Assembly (NCBI GenBank): GCA_052180195.1
Contig: CP197469.1
DNA from: Gottfriedia sp002574545
Lineage (GTDB): Bacteria; Bacillota; Bacilli; Bacillales; Bacillaceae_G
Reading direction: 5' to 3' (one strand)
Length of the DNA: 64,000 nt
Shown: piece after piece, positions 26,103-34,862 of the stretch
Layout of the letters: the number at the start of each line of letters is the position of its first letter
How positions within the stretch are numbered: the first letter of the stretch is position 1
Program-made: the position numbers and the translations under genes
The notes under the pieces: generated by a model
Told to the model about the DNA's origin: nothing
Databases searched by the model: none
What the model saw: the letters and a program-made list of their open reading frames with translations, nothing else

Positions 26103-27659
26103 TTATTTCACTGTTACATCATCAAGCATTAAATAACTTGCTGGGTTTAACCAAAGCCCTTTAACAGATGAGCCAGTAACTGCTAAATGCTCATAGTTAC
26201 GAATAGGAATATACGGTACTTCATCATTTTCGATTTTTTGTGCTTGAGCATATAGTTCTTTACGTTTTTCACTATCTGATTCTTGTCGAGCTGATTCAAT
26301 TAATTGATCAACTTTAGGGTTACTGTAGAATGCACTATTTCCTGCTGCACCTTGGGATTTACTGTCAAATAAGTTAAATTGGTTATAGTCTCCATCACCA
26401 GTAGCATTACCCCATCCACCAATTGCAACTTGATGTTCACCTTTTGCCATTGCATCAATATAAGCTCCGTATTCAACCACTTGGATTTTCACATTAATCC
26501 CAATACCTTTTAACTGTGATTGAATAACTTCAGCCATATTTATTCTTTCTTTACGGTCACTAGTTGTAAGTGTAAATGATAGACCGTCCTTAATACCTGC
26601 TTCTTTTAATAGCTTTTTAGATTCATTAATATCGTAATCAAACCCTTTAAGATTTGGATCATATCCAAATACTTTCGGACTCATTGTTGAATTTGCTTTT
26701 GTTCCAACATCGTTATATACGCCTTTAATAATTGAATCTACTTCAATTGCATGTGCAATCGCTTTACGGACACGAACATCATCAAATGGTTTTTTCTTAA
26801 CATTGAAAGTTAAATATTCCACAGCTAGTCCCTCTGTACGGTATAAATCCATTGTGTCAGACGCTTCGATACGATTGATTTCAGTTACAGGCACTTGATC
26901 AGTTACATGCGCTTCACCAGTTTCAATCATTGCTAGTCTTGTAGCATCTTCAGGAACTACTTTAAAGACTACACCATCAATTTTAGGTTTATTTCCCCAG
27001 TAATCTTTATTTTTTTCAATTTTAATTTCTTCTCCTGATTTCCAAGATTTAAATACATAAGGACCAGTTCCAACTGGATTTCGCCCAATTTTATCATTGT
27101 TTTCTTTAATTGATTTTGGACTAATAATACTTCCTTCATTACTCATTAAAATAGATAAAAGTGGAGCATATGGGTATTTCAAAATAAATTGAACAGTCGT
27201 ATCATCTACCACTTTAACTTCTTTTATCATTTCAAATTTACCAGCCTGAGGTGAACCAGTTTTTGGGTCAAGAACTCGATCAAAATTTGTTTTAACTGCA
27301 TCTGCATTAAATGGTGATCCATCTTGGAACTTAACGCCTTGTCGTAGTTTGAACTCCCAAGTCACATTATCTACTTGTTTCCATTCTGTTGCTAAAAGAG
27401 GTTGTGGCACCATATTTTTATCTGGTTCAACTAATGTTTCATATACCTTTTCATACACAACGTTTGCTGATGGTATATCCGTAATAAAATGTGGATCTAA
27501 TGTAGTCGCATCAGATAGTCTAGCTACGACCAAAGTTCCTCCTGCTTTTGCTTTTGTTCCTGTTGCACTACTGCTAGTTTGGTCAGAGGTACACCCTGCA
27601 AGTACAGTAGAAATTGTTAATAATGATGCAAATAATACTCCAGCTGTCTTTTTCTTCAT
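26103..27659 (-). CDS. ABC transporter substrate-binding lipoprotein, peptide/nickel (SBP_bac_5) family, copy 2
   Basis: A 518-residue lipoprotein; signal MKKKTAGVLFASLLTI with lipobox LAGC, then a Ser/Thr linker. Family-5 blocks are ATEWKQVDNVTWEFKLRQGV, NPVGTGPYVFKSW and VRKAIAHAIEVDSIIKGVY, almost the same as copy 1, including the C-terminal PYIPIRNYEHLAV. The open frame runs upstream to 27737, but the ATG at 27659 has GAGGAGG eight bases before it and starts directly with the signal peptide. It is divergent from the permease operon and shares its control region. The ligand is unknown. Confidence 0.9.
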   Translation of the reverse strand: MKKKTAGVLFASLLTISTVLAGCTSDQTSSSATGTKAKAGGTLVVARLSDATTLDPHFITDIPSANVVYEKVYETLVEPDKNMVPQPLLATEWKQVDNVTWEFKLRQGVKFQDGSPFNADAVKTNFDRVLDPKTGSPQAGKFEMIKEVKVVDDTTVQFILKYPYAPLLSILMSNEGSIISPKSIKENNDKIGRNPVGTGPYVFKSWKSGEEIKIEKNKDYWGNKPKIDGVVFKVVPEDATRLAMIETGEAHVTDQVPVTEINRIEASDTMDLYRTEGLAVEYLTFNVKKKPFDDVRVRKAIAHAIEVDSIIKGVYNDVGTKANSTMSPKVFGYDPNLKGFDYDINESKKLLKEAGIKDGLSFTLTTSDRKERINMAEVIQSQLKGIGINVKIQVVEYGAYIDAMAKGEHQVAIGGWGNATGDGDYNQFNLFDSKSQGAAGNSAFYSNPKVDQLIESARQESDSEKRKELYAQAQKIENDEVPYIPIRNYEHLAVTGSSVKGLWLNPASYLMLDDVTVK

Positions 27660-27737
27660 TGTTTTCTTCCTCCTCTTAATACATTCCCTATGAATCTCTT
27701 GTTCACCATTTTTTATTGAGTACGTAGGCTTATTCAA

Positions 27738-27801
27738 ATTATAAAAAAAAATAAAATTTTATATTTTCAGAATCTTTACTCGTTTTTTAATTATCTTTAC
27801 T
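27738..27801 (-). promoter_or_regulatory. Activator-type promoter C of binding protein 2 (tandem TTTAC boxes plus -10)
   Basis: Plus-strand boxes ATCTTTACT occur identically at 27772-27780 and 27793-27801, 21 bp from start to start. ATTATA at 27738-27743 is TATAAT on the minus strand, again 29 bp from the near box. A weaker third box, ATATTTACT, lies at 27815-27823 towards the divergent permease operon, so the same sites may control both directions. Confidence 0.7.
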
Positions 27802-27871
27802 GCTTTTCTGCATTATATTTACTTCAATTCTAATTTTGAATAAATTTAAACAAAGAAAAGGGGGAAAACAA

Positions 27872-28774
27872 ATGAAACCAGAGATTGTATTGAATAACAA
27901 TGAAATCAAATTAGAAAAAAAAGAATCTCAAAAACTAAAAAGATGGAAAGTATTTTATAAGAAGTTTAAAAAGAATAAATTAGCATTAGTTGGAGCCTAT
28001 ATTGTACTTTTTTATATTTTAGTAGCTATTTTTGCACCACTCATTTCGCCAAAGGATCCTTTTGCGATTGATTTAATGAACAAACTACAACGTCCATCAC
28101 TAGAACATTGGATGGGAACAGATGATAAAGGAAGAGATATTTTAAGTCGAATCATTTTTGGTAGTCGTCTTTCAATTTCTGTTGGTTTTGTATCTGTTTT
28201 ATTTGGAGCAATTTTCGGAATCACTCTTGGATTGATTGCAGGTTATTACGGGAAATGGGTAGACACAATCATCATGAGGGTTGTTGATGTTTTATTAGCA
28301 TTTCCTGGTATTTTACTAGCACTTGCTATTATTAGTGCACTAGGTCCTAGTCTAATTAATGTAATGGTTGCTGTTGGTATCTTTTCAATCCCAACGTTTG
28401 CTCGAATCGTAAGAGGATCTACGTTATCTGTTAGAAAACTTGAGTATATTGATGCAATTCGTGCATTAGGTGCTACTGATGCAACAATCATTTTCAAACA
28501 CATTTTTCCGAATATTCTTTCACCAATAATTGTCCAAGCTACATTAAAACTTGCTACAGCGATTCTTTCAGCAGCAGGCTTGTCATATCTCGGATTAGGT
28601 GCTCAGCCTCCATCTCCAGAATGGGGCGCAATGTTAAGTAGTGGCCGTGATTATTTATTTACTGCACCACATATTGCTTTATTTCCGGGCTTAGCGATTT
28701 CGACACTAGTTTTAGGTTTTAATATTTTCGGGGATGGTCTAAGAGATGCTCTTGATCCAAGGATGAAAAAATAA
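27872..28774 (+). CDS. ABC transporter permease, DppC/OppC type
   Basis: A 300-residue inner-membrane permease with a cytoplasmic basic N-terminus, six helices and the binding-protein-dependent transport motif (YIDAIRALGATDATIIFKHI, the EAA loop that touches the ATPase). Ends with the family's FNIFGDGLRDALDPRMKK. The frame opens at TTG 27836, but the ATG at 27872 follows AAAGGGGG by six bases. First gene of a four-gene transporter operon (C-B-D-F) that lacks its own binding protein gene; the two divergent/minus-strand binding proteins fit the role. Confidence 0.92.
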   Translation: MKPEIVLNNNEIKLEKKESQKLKRWKVFYKKFKKNKLALVGAYIVLFYILVAIFAPLISPKDPFAIDLMNKLQRPSLEHWMGTDDKGRDILSRIIFGSRLSISVGFVSVLFGAIFGITLGLIAGYYGKWVDTIIMRVVDVLLAFPGILLALAIISALGPSLINVMVAVGIFSIPTFARIVRGSTLSVRKLEYIDAIRALGATDATIIFKHIFPNILSPIIVQATLKLATAILSAAGLSYLGLGAQPPSPEWGAMLSSGRDYLFTAPHIALFPGLAISTLVLGFNIFGDGLRDALDPRMKK

Positions 28775-28786
28775 GGAGGAAAGTAA

Positions 28787-29707
28787 ATGTTTCTATTTAT
28801 TGTCAGAAGAATTATACAAACTATTCCAGTTTTACTTGGTGTAAGTTTAGTCGTTTTTTTAATTATGCAAATGGTTCCTGGTGATCCAGCCACACTACTT
28901 GCTGGAGAAGGTGCTACGAAACAAACAATCGAAATGATTCGTCACCAACTTGGCCTTGATCGACCAATCATCATTCAGTATTTCGACTATGTTGTTCATG
29001 TACTACAAGGTGATTTTGGCGAATCGCTTCGAAATAACCGTCCAGTATTGGATGAGATTATGATTCGTTTACCTATTACAATTGAACTTGCATTAGCTAG
29101 TATTTTCATTACTGTCGTACTTGGTATGCTTGCTGGAATTATATCAGCAACTAAACAGTATTCCGCAGCTGATATTACAATTATGATTGTCGCTTTACTT
29201 GGAATCTCTTTACCTAGTTTCTGGTTTGGTTTAATGCTAATCTACTTCTTTTCAGTTAACCTTCATATCTTTCCAGTTGCTGGTTGGGGAACGTTTAAAC
29301 ATATGGTTCTACCCGCATTAACATTAGGTGCAGGTGGTGCTGCAATTGTAGCTAGGATGACTAGATCAAGTATGTTAGAAGTTGTTCGTCAAGACTATAT
29401 GCGTACAGCAAGAGCAAAAGGTTTAAAGGAACATATCATTATTTATAAACATGGTCTAAAAAATGCATTAATTCCAGTAATTACTGTTGTTGGTCTACAA
29501 TTTGGTGCATTACTTGGTGGTACCGTTTTAACAGAGTCAGTTTTTGCAATTAATGGGCTTGGTAGATTAATTGTTGATGCGATTAGAACAAGAGATTTAC
29601 CTATGGTTCAAGGTGGCGTTTTAATCGCTTCAGTTATCTTTGTATTTATGAATCTAGCTGTTGATATTCTCTACCGTTACTTTAATAAACGAGTTGACTT
29701 GAATTAA
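28787..29707 (+). CDS. ABC transporter permease, DppB/OppB type
   Basis: A 306-residue permease with six predicted helices. It has the family start MFLFIVRRIIQTIPVLLGVS, the LGLDRPIIIQYFDYV extracytoplasmic segment and the EAA loop DYMRTARAKGLKEHIIIYKH (about residues 197-216). It pairs with the preceding C-type permease to form the channel. GGAGG ribosome site; the spacing of 12 bp on each side indicates one operon. Confidence 0.92.
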   Translation: MFLFIVRRIIQTIPVLLGVSLVVFLIMQMVPGDPATLLAGEGATKQTIEMIRHQLGLDRPIIIQYFDYVVHVLQGDFGESLRNNRPVLDEIMIRLPITIELALASIFITVVLGMLAGIISATKQYSAADITIMIVALLGISLPSFWFGLMLIYFFSVNLHIFPVAGWGTFKHMVLPALTLGAGGAAIVARMTRSSMLEVVRQDYMRTARAKGLKEHIIIYKHGLKNALIPVITVVGLQFGALLGGTVLTESVFAINGLGRLIVDAIRTRDLPMVQGGVLIASVIFVFMNLAVDILYRYFNKRVDLN

Positions 29708-29719
29708 GGAGGTACTACG

Positions 29720-30748
29720 ATGAAAAAGCAATTTGATGAAACAATTCTTGAGGTTAAAAATCTACAAACCCACTTTTATACAGATGAAGGAATAAGTAAA
29801 GCCGTGAATGGAATTAGCTTTAAATTAAAAAAAGGTGAAACACTTGGAATAGTAGGAGAATCTGGAAGTGGTAAAAGTATTACATCATTATCCCTTTTAC
29901 GATTAATCCCTTCCCCTCCAGGAAAAATAGCTGGTGGTAGTATCTTTTTTAAAGGTGAAGACTTACTAGCAAAAACAGAAAAGCAAATGCGTTCGATTCG
30001 AGGTAATGAAATTTCAATGATCTTTCAGGAGCCTATGACATCGTTAAACCCTGTTTATTCAGCAGGCGAACAAATTGCAGAAGCGATTCGTCTTCACCAA
30101 AAATTAAGCAAAAAGGAAGCTTGGGATAAAGCAGTTGAAATGCTGCGACTTGTAGGAATCCCTTCTCCTGAAAAACGTGCAAAGCAAGAACCACATGAGC
30201 TTAGTGGCGGAATGAGACAAAGGGTTATGATCGCAATGGCACTTGCTTGTCATCCAGAAGTGCTAATTGCAGATGAGCCGACTACCGCTCTAGATGTGAC
30301 AATTCAAGCTCAAATTCTGGATTTAATTAAATCACTACAAAAAGATTTAGGTACAGCCGTAATATTAATCACGCATGATTTAGGCGTTGTTTATGAAACT
30401 TGCGATCGAGTGGCTGTCATGTACGCTGGTAGAATGGTTGAATATACTTCAGCAAAGGAACTTTTTGATAACCCTAAGCACCCATATACAATCGGGTTAT
30501 TAAACTCTCTTCCACGTTTGGATATGGATCAAGAAGAATTAACAACAATTCCTGGTACTGTACCTAGTCCATTTAATATGCCTAAAGGCTGTAGTTTTGC
30601 GCCACGCTGTGCACATGCAAAGGATATATGTCATCAATCAGTGCCTGATTTACTAACAATTGACAAAAATACTGAAGTCAGCTGTTGGATGTATACATCA
30701 CAATGGGAGACAGATCATACCATCAAAGAGAAAGTAGGGATTGAATAA
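29720..30748 (+). CDS. ABC transporter ATP-binding protein, DppD/OppD type
   Basis: A 342-residue ATPase: Walker A GESGSGKS (about 45-52), Q-loop MIFQEPMTSLNP, signature LSGGMRQRV (about 155-163), Walker B VLIADEPTTALD, switch His in LITHDLGV. The C-terminal oligopeptide-transporter domain carries CSFAPRCAHAKDIC, where the clustered Cys residues bind an iron-sulfur cluster in characterised homologues. It energises import by the two permeases. Its stop overlaps the next start by one base. Confidence 0.93.
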   Translation: MKKQFDETILEVKNLQTHFYTDEGISKAVNGISFKLKKGETLGIVGESGSGKSITSLSLLRLIPSPPGKIAGGSIFFKGEDLLAKTEKQMRSIRGNEISMIFQEPMTSLNPVYSAGEQIAEAIRLHQKLSKKEAWDKAVEMLRLVGIPSPEKRAKQEPHELSGGMRQRVMIAMALACHPEVLIADEPTTALDVTIQAQILDLIKSLQKDLGTAVILITHDLGVVYETCDRVAVMYAGRMVEYTSAKELFDNPKHPYTIGLLNSLPRLDMDQEELTTIPGTVPSPFNMPKGCSFAPRCAHAKDICHQSVPDLLTIDKNTEVSCWMYTSQWETDHTIKEKVGIE

Positions 30749-31734
30749 TGGCATTGCAACTAGTGGATAAAAAAATACTACTTAATGTAGATCATTTAAA
30801 ACAATACTTTCCAATAAAAGGTGGCGTTTTAGGAAGAACGGTTAATCACGTAAAAGCTGTAGACGATATTAGCTTCAACATTTACGAGGGAGAAACTTTA
30901 AGTATAGTTGGAGAATCTGGTTGTGGTAAGTCTACTACTGGTAGAGCCATTCTAAGATTAGACGAGCCTACTAGTGGAAGCATCCATTTTAAAGATAAAG
31001 ATTTATTAAGCTTAGGAAAAAAAGAAATGCGTAAAATAAGAAAGGATCTACAAGTAATCTTCCAAGATCCATTTGCATCACTTAATCCTAGACAAACAAT
31101 TGGAGAAATTTTAGGTGAAGCTTTAGCCATTCAAAATGTCGTTCCAAAAGAAGAACGTAAAGCTAGAATTGAGGAACTGTTAGGGCATGTCGGGTTAAGA
31201 CCAGAAGCTATGGAGCGTTATCCTCATGAATTTAGTGGTGGTCAACGTCAACGTGTTGGAATTGCCCGTGCACTTGCAGTTGATCCAAAACTAATCATTT
31301 GTGATGAAGCAGTATCTGCTCTAGATGTTTCAATTCAAGCTCAAGTATTAAATTTATTAAAATCATTACAGAAAAAATTCTCACTTACCTTCCTTTTCAT
31401 CTCACATGATTTAGGTGTAGTTAGACATATTTCTGACCGAGTAATGGTTATGTATTTAGGAAAAATTGTTGAGATTGCCGATAAAAAATCTATTTTCGAA
31501 AATCCGCAACATCCTTATACGCGTGCACTATTATCTGCTATTCCTGTACCAAACCCGGTACATCAAAGAGAAAGAATCATCTTAACAGGAGATGTACCTT
31601 CTCCAATCAATCCTCCAAGCGGCTGTCGTTTTCACACAAGATGCCCTTTTGCGATTGATATTTGCAAAACAAGAGTACCTGAATTAAAAATATCAGAGCA
31701 AAATCATCAAGTTGCTTGTCACATAATTGATTAA
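30748..31734 (+). CDS. ABC transporter ATP-binding protein, DppF/OppF type
   Basis: A 328-residue ATPase, second of the pair. Walker A GESGCGKST, Q-loop VIFQDPFASLNPRQ, signature FSGGQRQRVGI, Walker B LIICDEAVSALD, switch His in FISHDLGV and the C-terminal CRFHTRCPFAIDIC domain. TAATG start/stop overlap with the D-type gene couples their translation. There is no clear terminator behind it, so transcription may continue into the two-component genes. Confidence 0.93.
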   Translation: MALQLVDKKILLNVDHLKQYFPIKGGVLGRTVNHVKAVDDISFNIYEGETLSIVGESGCGKSTTGRAILRLDEPTSGSIHFKDKDLLSLGKKEMRKIRKDLQVIFQDPFASLNPRQTIGEILGEALAIQNVVPKEERKARIEELLGHVGLRPEAMERYPHEFSGGQRQRVGIARALAVDPKLIICDEAVSALDVSIQAQVLNLLKSLQKKFSLTFLFISHDLGVVRHISDRVMVMYLGKIVEIADKKSIFENPQHPYTRALLSAIPVPNPVHQRERIILTGDVPSPINPPSGCRFHTRCPFAIDICKTRVPELKISEQNHQVACHIID

Positions 31735-31844
31735 ATAGTATTCTTATAGGCGTGAAGTGAAGAAAAATGCTTCTTCAAAGTTGTTTCTTTTACTTCTATT
31801 TAAAAATTTTATAAAGCTGATCATATTAGATAATAAATCGAATG

Positions 31845-31934
31845 GTGCTCCAATGGAATGCGAAAAGACAAAAAGAGTGCTTTTACATGATATAACGGTA
31901 CGCTCGAGCTTTAGTCTAACTTCCATAGGAGCAC
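31845..31934. other. Long-range inverted repeat ahead of the histidine kinase gene
   Basis: GTGCTCCAATGGAA (31845-31858) is complementary to TTCCATAGGAGCAC (31921-31934) at 13 of 14 positions, enclosing 62 bases. It ends 37 bp before the kinase start. It is not a normal terminator because no T-run follows. It could be a structured leader or mRNA processing site. The two short reading frames here look spurious: they have weak ribosome sites and no recognisable domain. Confidence 0.45.
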
Positions 31935-31971
31935 TTTCAAAAAAAATTAAAAATACTATTTGAGGTTCTTC

Positions 31972-32721
31972 ATGCTTAGTTACGAGGGATTTACTTTACT
32001 TATTATGCTATTTATTTTAGCTCCTATTATGGGAGCTATTGCTTTATTATTTTTGTTTATCTTTGAAAAAAGAATTGATTTACTTGAAAATAAAAATAAA
32101 GAAATTCAGTTAGAGCATGCATTACAAGAAGCTCAATACAATCAATTAAATCAGCAAATTCAACCGCACTTTTTATTTAATACACTTAATGTCATATTAA
32201 GCTTAGCGCGTTTAAATCGAACTTCGGAATTAATTCGAGCACTAGAAACGTTCTCTCAATTTTTAAAATTTAAATATAAATCATCAGAGCCCTTAATTCC
32301 GTTAAATCAAGAAATCCAATATACTCAATATTATTTAGATATTCAAAATCTACGGTTTGGAGAACGTCTTAAAACTCAGTTAGATTGTCCAAAAGATTTA
32401 TATAATGCGCAAGTTCCCCCTTTTATTTTGCAAACCTTAGTAGAAAATTCATTTAAACATGGATTAGAAAAAAAGGTTGGAGAGGCCCTACTTCATATTC
32501 GATTTTATCAAGATTCTGAGCTAGTCTGTTTAGAAGTAATTGATAATGGTTTAATGGGAAAGACGAATTCATTTTCTAATCAAGAAGGCCATGGATTAGA
32601 CAATATAAAAAAGAGATTGCAACTATATTTCGGAAACAGTGGACATGTACTGATTACTTCAAATGAATCAGGAACAAATGTTAAAGTCGTTTGGCCACTG
32701 ATCAATGACTCTTTAAAGTAA
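31972..32721 (+). CDS. Histidine kinase, LytS/YesM type, with almost no sensor domain
   Basis: A 249-residue membrane kinase. One or two N-terminal helices (FTLLIMLFILAPIMGAIALL) lead to a short coiled coil and then the His_kinase domain with phospho-acceptor His in QIQPHFLFNTL (about residue 65). The ATPase N box is LVENSFKHGL (about 160) and the G box HGLDNIKKRL. It has no extracytoplasmic loop able to bind a ligand, so a partner protein probably does the sensing. TTGAGG six bases before ATG 31972 sets the start rather than TTG 31960. It is followed by its response regulator after 15 bp. Confidence 0.88.
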   Translation: MLSYEGFTLLIMLFILAPIMGAIALLFLFIFEKRIDLLENKNKEIQLEHALQEAQYNQLNQQIQPHFLFNTLNVILSLARLNRTSELIRALETFSQFLKFKYKSSEPLIPLNQEIQYTQYYLDIQNLRFGERLKTQLDCPKDLYNAQVPPFILQTLVENSFKHGLEKKVGEALLHIRFYQDSELVCLEVIDNGLMGKTNSFSNQEGHGLDNIKKRLQLYFGNSGHVLITSNESGTNVKVVWPLINDSLK

Positions 32722-32736
32722 AGGAGGGAAAATAAA

Positions 32737-33435
32737 GTGAATGTTTTATTAGTAGATGATGAACCATTAGAGCTTGAACAGATGGAATATTTGATAAAAA
32801 ATAAGTTCCCATTATGGAAGTTCTTTAAAGCCGCTGATGCATGTCAAGCAATGGCAATTAATCAAAATCATAAAATTAACATTGCGTTTTTAGATATTAA
32901 TCTACCTGGCCGTTCTGGACTAGAGTTTGGTGAAGAACTTCGAGCTCAAAATAAAGACGTCGATATTATTATGGTTACAGCATATCAAAGTTTTGATTAT
33001 GCTCAGCAGTCAATCCGAATCGGCGTTCTTGATTATTTAACAAAACCAATCATTGAAAGTGAACTAGATAAAGTGTTATCTAAATATAGTGATACCGATA
33101 CATCAAATCAATATTCTAGTTTAATCCATCAAACTCTATTATATATTCATGAGCATTTCGCTGAAAAACTGTCTCTTTCTGACGTAGCCAGAGAAGTTCA
33201 CACGAATCATACTTATTTAAGTAGAAAATTTCACGAAGAAGTCGGCGTGTCATTTTCAGAATATTTAATAGACTATAGAATACAAGCTGCCAAGCGCTAT
33301 TTAACAAATAATCCAAATTGGAACATATCCGATGTAGCAGAAAACTCAGGCTTTAATAGCCAGCATTACTTTAGTACTTTATTTCGCAAAATTGAGGGCA
33401 TTACTCCAAAAGAGTATCGTGAGAAAGGAAAATAA
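32737..33435 (+). CDS. Response regulator with AraC-type DNA-binding domain (YesN-like)
   Basis: A 232-residue regulator. The receiver domain has the acidic pair DDEP near the start, phospho-acceptor Asp in IAFLDINLPG (about residue 52), T in MVTAYQS and K in LTKPI. Its C-terminus is a two-helix-turn-helix AraC domain (SLSDVAREVHTNHTYLSRKF and ISDVAENSGFNSQHYFSTLF). Such proteins typically bind pairs of direct repeats about 21 bp apart next to a -35, which is what is seen at the three boxed promoters of this island. GTG start with AAAGGAGGG. Confidence 0.92.
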   Translation: MNVLLVDDEPLELEQMEYLIKNKFPLWKFFKAADACQAMAINQNHKINIAFLDINLPGRSGLEFGEELRAQNKDVDIIMVTAYQSFDYAQQSIRIGVLDYLTKPIIESELDKVLSKYSDTDTSNQYSSLIHQTLLYIHEHFAEKLSLSDVAREVHTNHTYLSRKFHEEVGVSFSEYLIDYRIQAAKRYLTNNPNWNISDVAENSGFNSQHYFSTLFRKIEGITPKEYREKGK

Positions 33436-33437
33436 CA

Positions 33438-34757
33438 GTGAATTCACGTTCATTTAGAGAATACGTACAAGGTCCTATACAAATTGGAATGGGAATGGGA
33501 ATTATTTCTCTCTTGGCACGTTGGATAACAGGAACTACGATATTATCTTCGCCAGAATCAATGATTAAATATGGTGTATTTGGTGGAATCGGCTATGCAT
33601 TTTTAGGTGCGATTGCTTTATTTGTATTTAGTTTTATTGGGAAAAAGGTTCGACAGGAGTACCCTGATGGTTTAACAATTGGAGATTATTTGAAGAAAAA
33701 ACTACATCCACTTGGTTATTGGATCATGATTTGTATTTTACTATTTACTAGTTTACACATATTATATATTCAATCGATGACGGCATCTACTTTATTTCAT
33801 TTTCTTTTTAATTTACCATTGTACATCGAAATATTCATCTTTATAACCTATTGTGTACTTTTTGCAGGGTTTGGTGGATTAAAAATAATCCATGGATTAG
33901 CAGGAATCCAGGTTATAACTATGTTTGCAGCGGCAATTTTAATTCCGTTGTATTTTTTCGTAAAAGAGGGTGTTCAACCTGTATATGATGGGATTAAATT
34001 ATACCATCCATACATGTTAGTCATTGATCATTATGATTTATGGGGTTTTTTATTTTCAGGCTTATTAGTTGGATTTGGTCAGTTTTTCTTTGACATTACT
34101 TCATGGCACCGATTATTTATGATTGAATCGAAAAAACTTCCTTTAACCTTCTCAATATCCGGGTTAATATGGTGTATTTTCCCACTTTCATTTTCATGCC
34201 TTTTTATTATTGTTATATTTACTGGTGGATTTACAGATATTCAATCAATATTAGTTGGTTTAGCAAATAAAATTACAACACCATTCTTTTTTATACTTTT
34301 TGTTTTATGTGTTTTTAATGCGATTACCTCAACATTTGGTGCAATTTTACATTCGCTTGCTAGTTTAATCATTATCAATATAATCGAGCCAATTCACAAG
34401 ATCAATAATGATCAAAAAAAAATAAAACTTGCTTATCTTTTATCCGTGATCATTGGTGCGATTATCTTTTTTGCTACACTTATTCAATCAAAAAAAATGA
34501 TAGAACTTTTATTTTACTCAGGAAATGTATATTCTGCATTGCTATTTCCAATTTTAGTTATTGTCTTTAGTAAACGTAAAGTTGGTAATTATATTCCAAT
34601 TAGTATTGTCATCAGTATTATCCTTTCATATATCGTTCAGCCTTATGTTGGTAAATTTCAAAGCATTTGGTTAAGTTTATTATTTTCAATTGTGATTATC
34701 ATTTTTGGTTTTACAATCCAAATTTTTAGCAAGAAAAAATCAGTAAATATGTCATAA
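33438..34757 (+). CDS. Sodium:solute symporter (SSS) family transporter
   Basis: A 439-residue membrane protein with about 12-13 helices. IISLLARWITGTTILSSPESMIKYGVFGG resembles the first helices of SSS transporters (the family's substrate/sodium site region) and HGLAGIQVITMFAAAILIPLYFF the middle helices. The substrate is unknown. It begins at a GTG two bases after the response regulator stop, with ribosome site GAAAGG inside that gene, so it is translationally coupled to the kinase/regulator pair and may be the sensor partner, the imported inducer's carrier, or both. Confidence 0.8.
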   Translation: MNSRSFREYVQGPIQIGMGMGIISLLARWITGTTILSSPESMIKYGVFGGIGYAFLGAIALFVFSFIGKKVRQEYPDGLTIGDYLKKKLHPLGYWIMICILLFTSLHILYIQSMTASTLFHFLFNLPLYIEIFIFITYCVLFAGFGGLKIIHGLAGIQVITMFAAAILIPLYFFVKEGVQPVYDGIKLYHPYMLVIDHYDLWGFLFSGLLVGFGQFFFDITSWHRLFMIESKKLPLTFSISGLIWCIFPLSFSCLFIIVIFTGGFTDIQSILVGLANKITTPFFFILFVLCVFNAITSTFGAILHSLASLIIINIIEPIHKINNDQKKIKLAYLLSVIIGAIIFFATLIQSKKMIELLFYSGNVYSALLFPILVIVFSKRKVGNYIPISIVISIILSYIVQPYVGKFQSIWLSLLFSIVIIIFGFTIQIFSKKKSVNMS

Positions 34758-34791
34758 AAGAGAGCTAATCAACGACTTGATTAGCTCTTTT
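34757..34791. terminator. Terminator at the right end of the island
   Basis: The hairpin AAGAGAGCTAATCAA, CGAC, TTGATTAGCTCTTTT directly follows the SSS gene stop. Confidence 0.85.
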
Positions 34792-34862
34792 AGTATATTA
34801 GCTAAATATTAAGGTTGAAGTTATAAATACAAGCAAAGAGAAAGATATATTCCTTCTCTCCA

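Noticed and set aside
31757..31963. 68-residue open frame between dppF-like and kinase genes
   Set aside because: The GTG start has a weak ribosome site, no domain is seen and it overlaps an inverted repeat and an opposing short frame.
16750..34757. Mobile island or prophage
   Set aside because: I see no integrase, transposase, att repeats or composition change at the ends.
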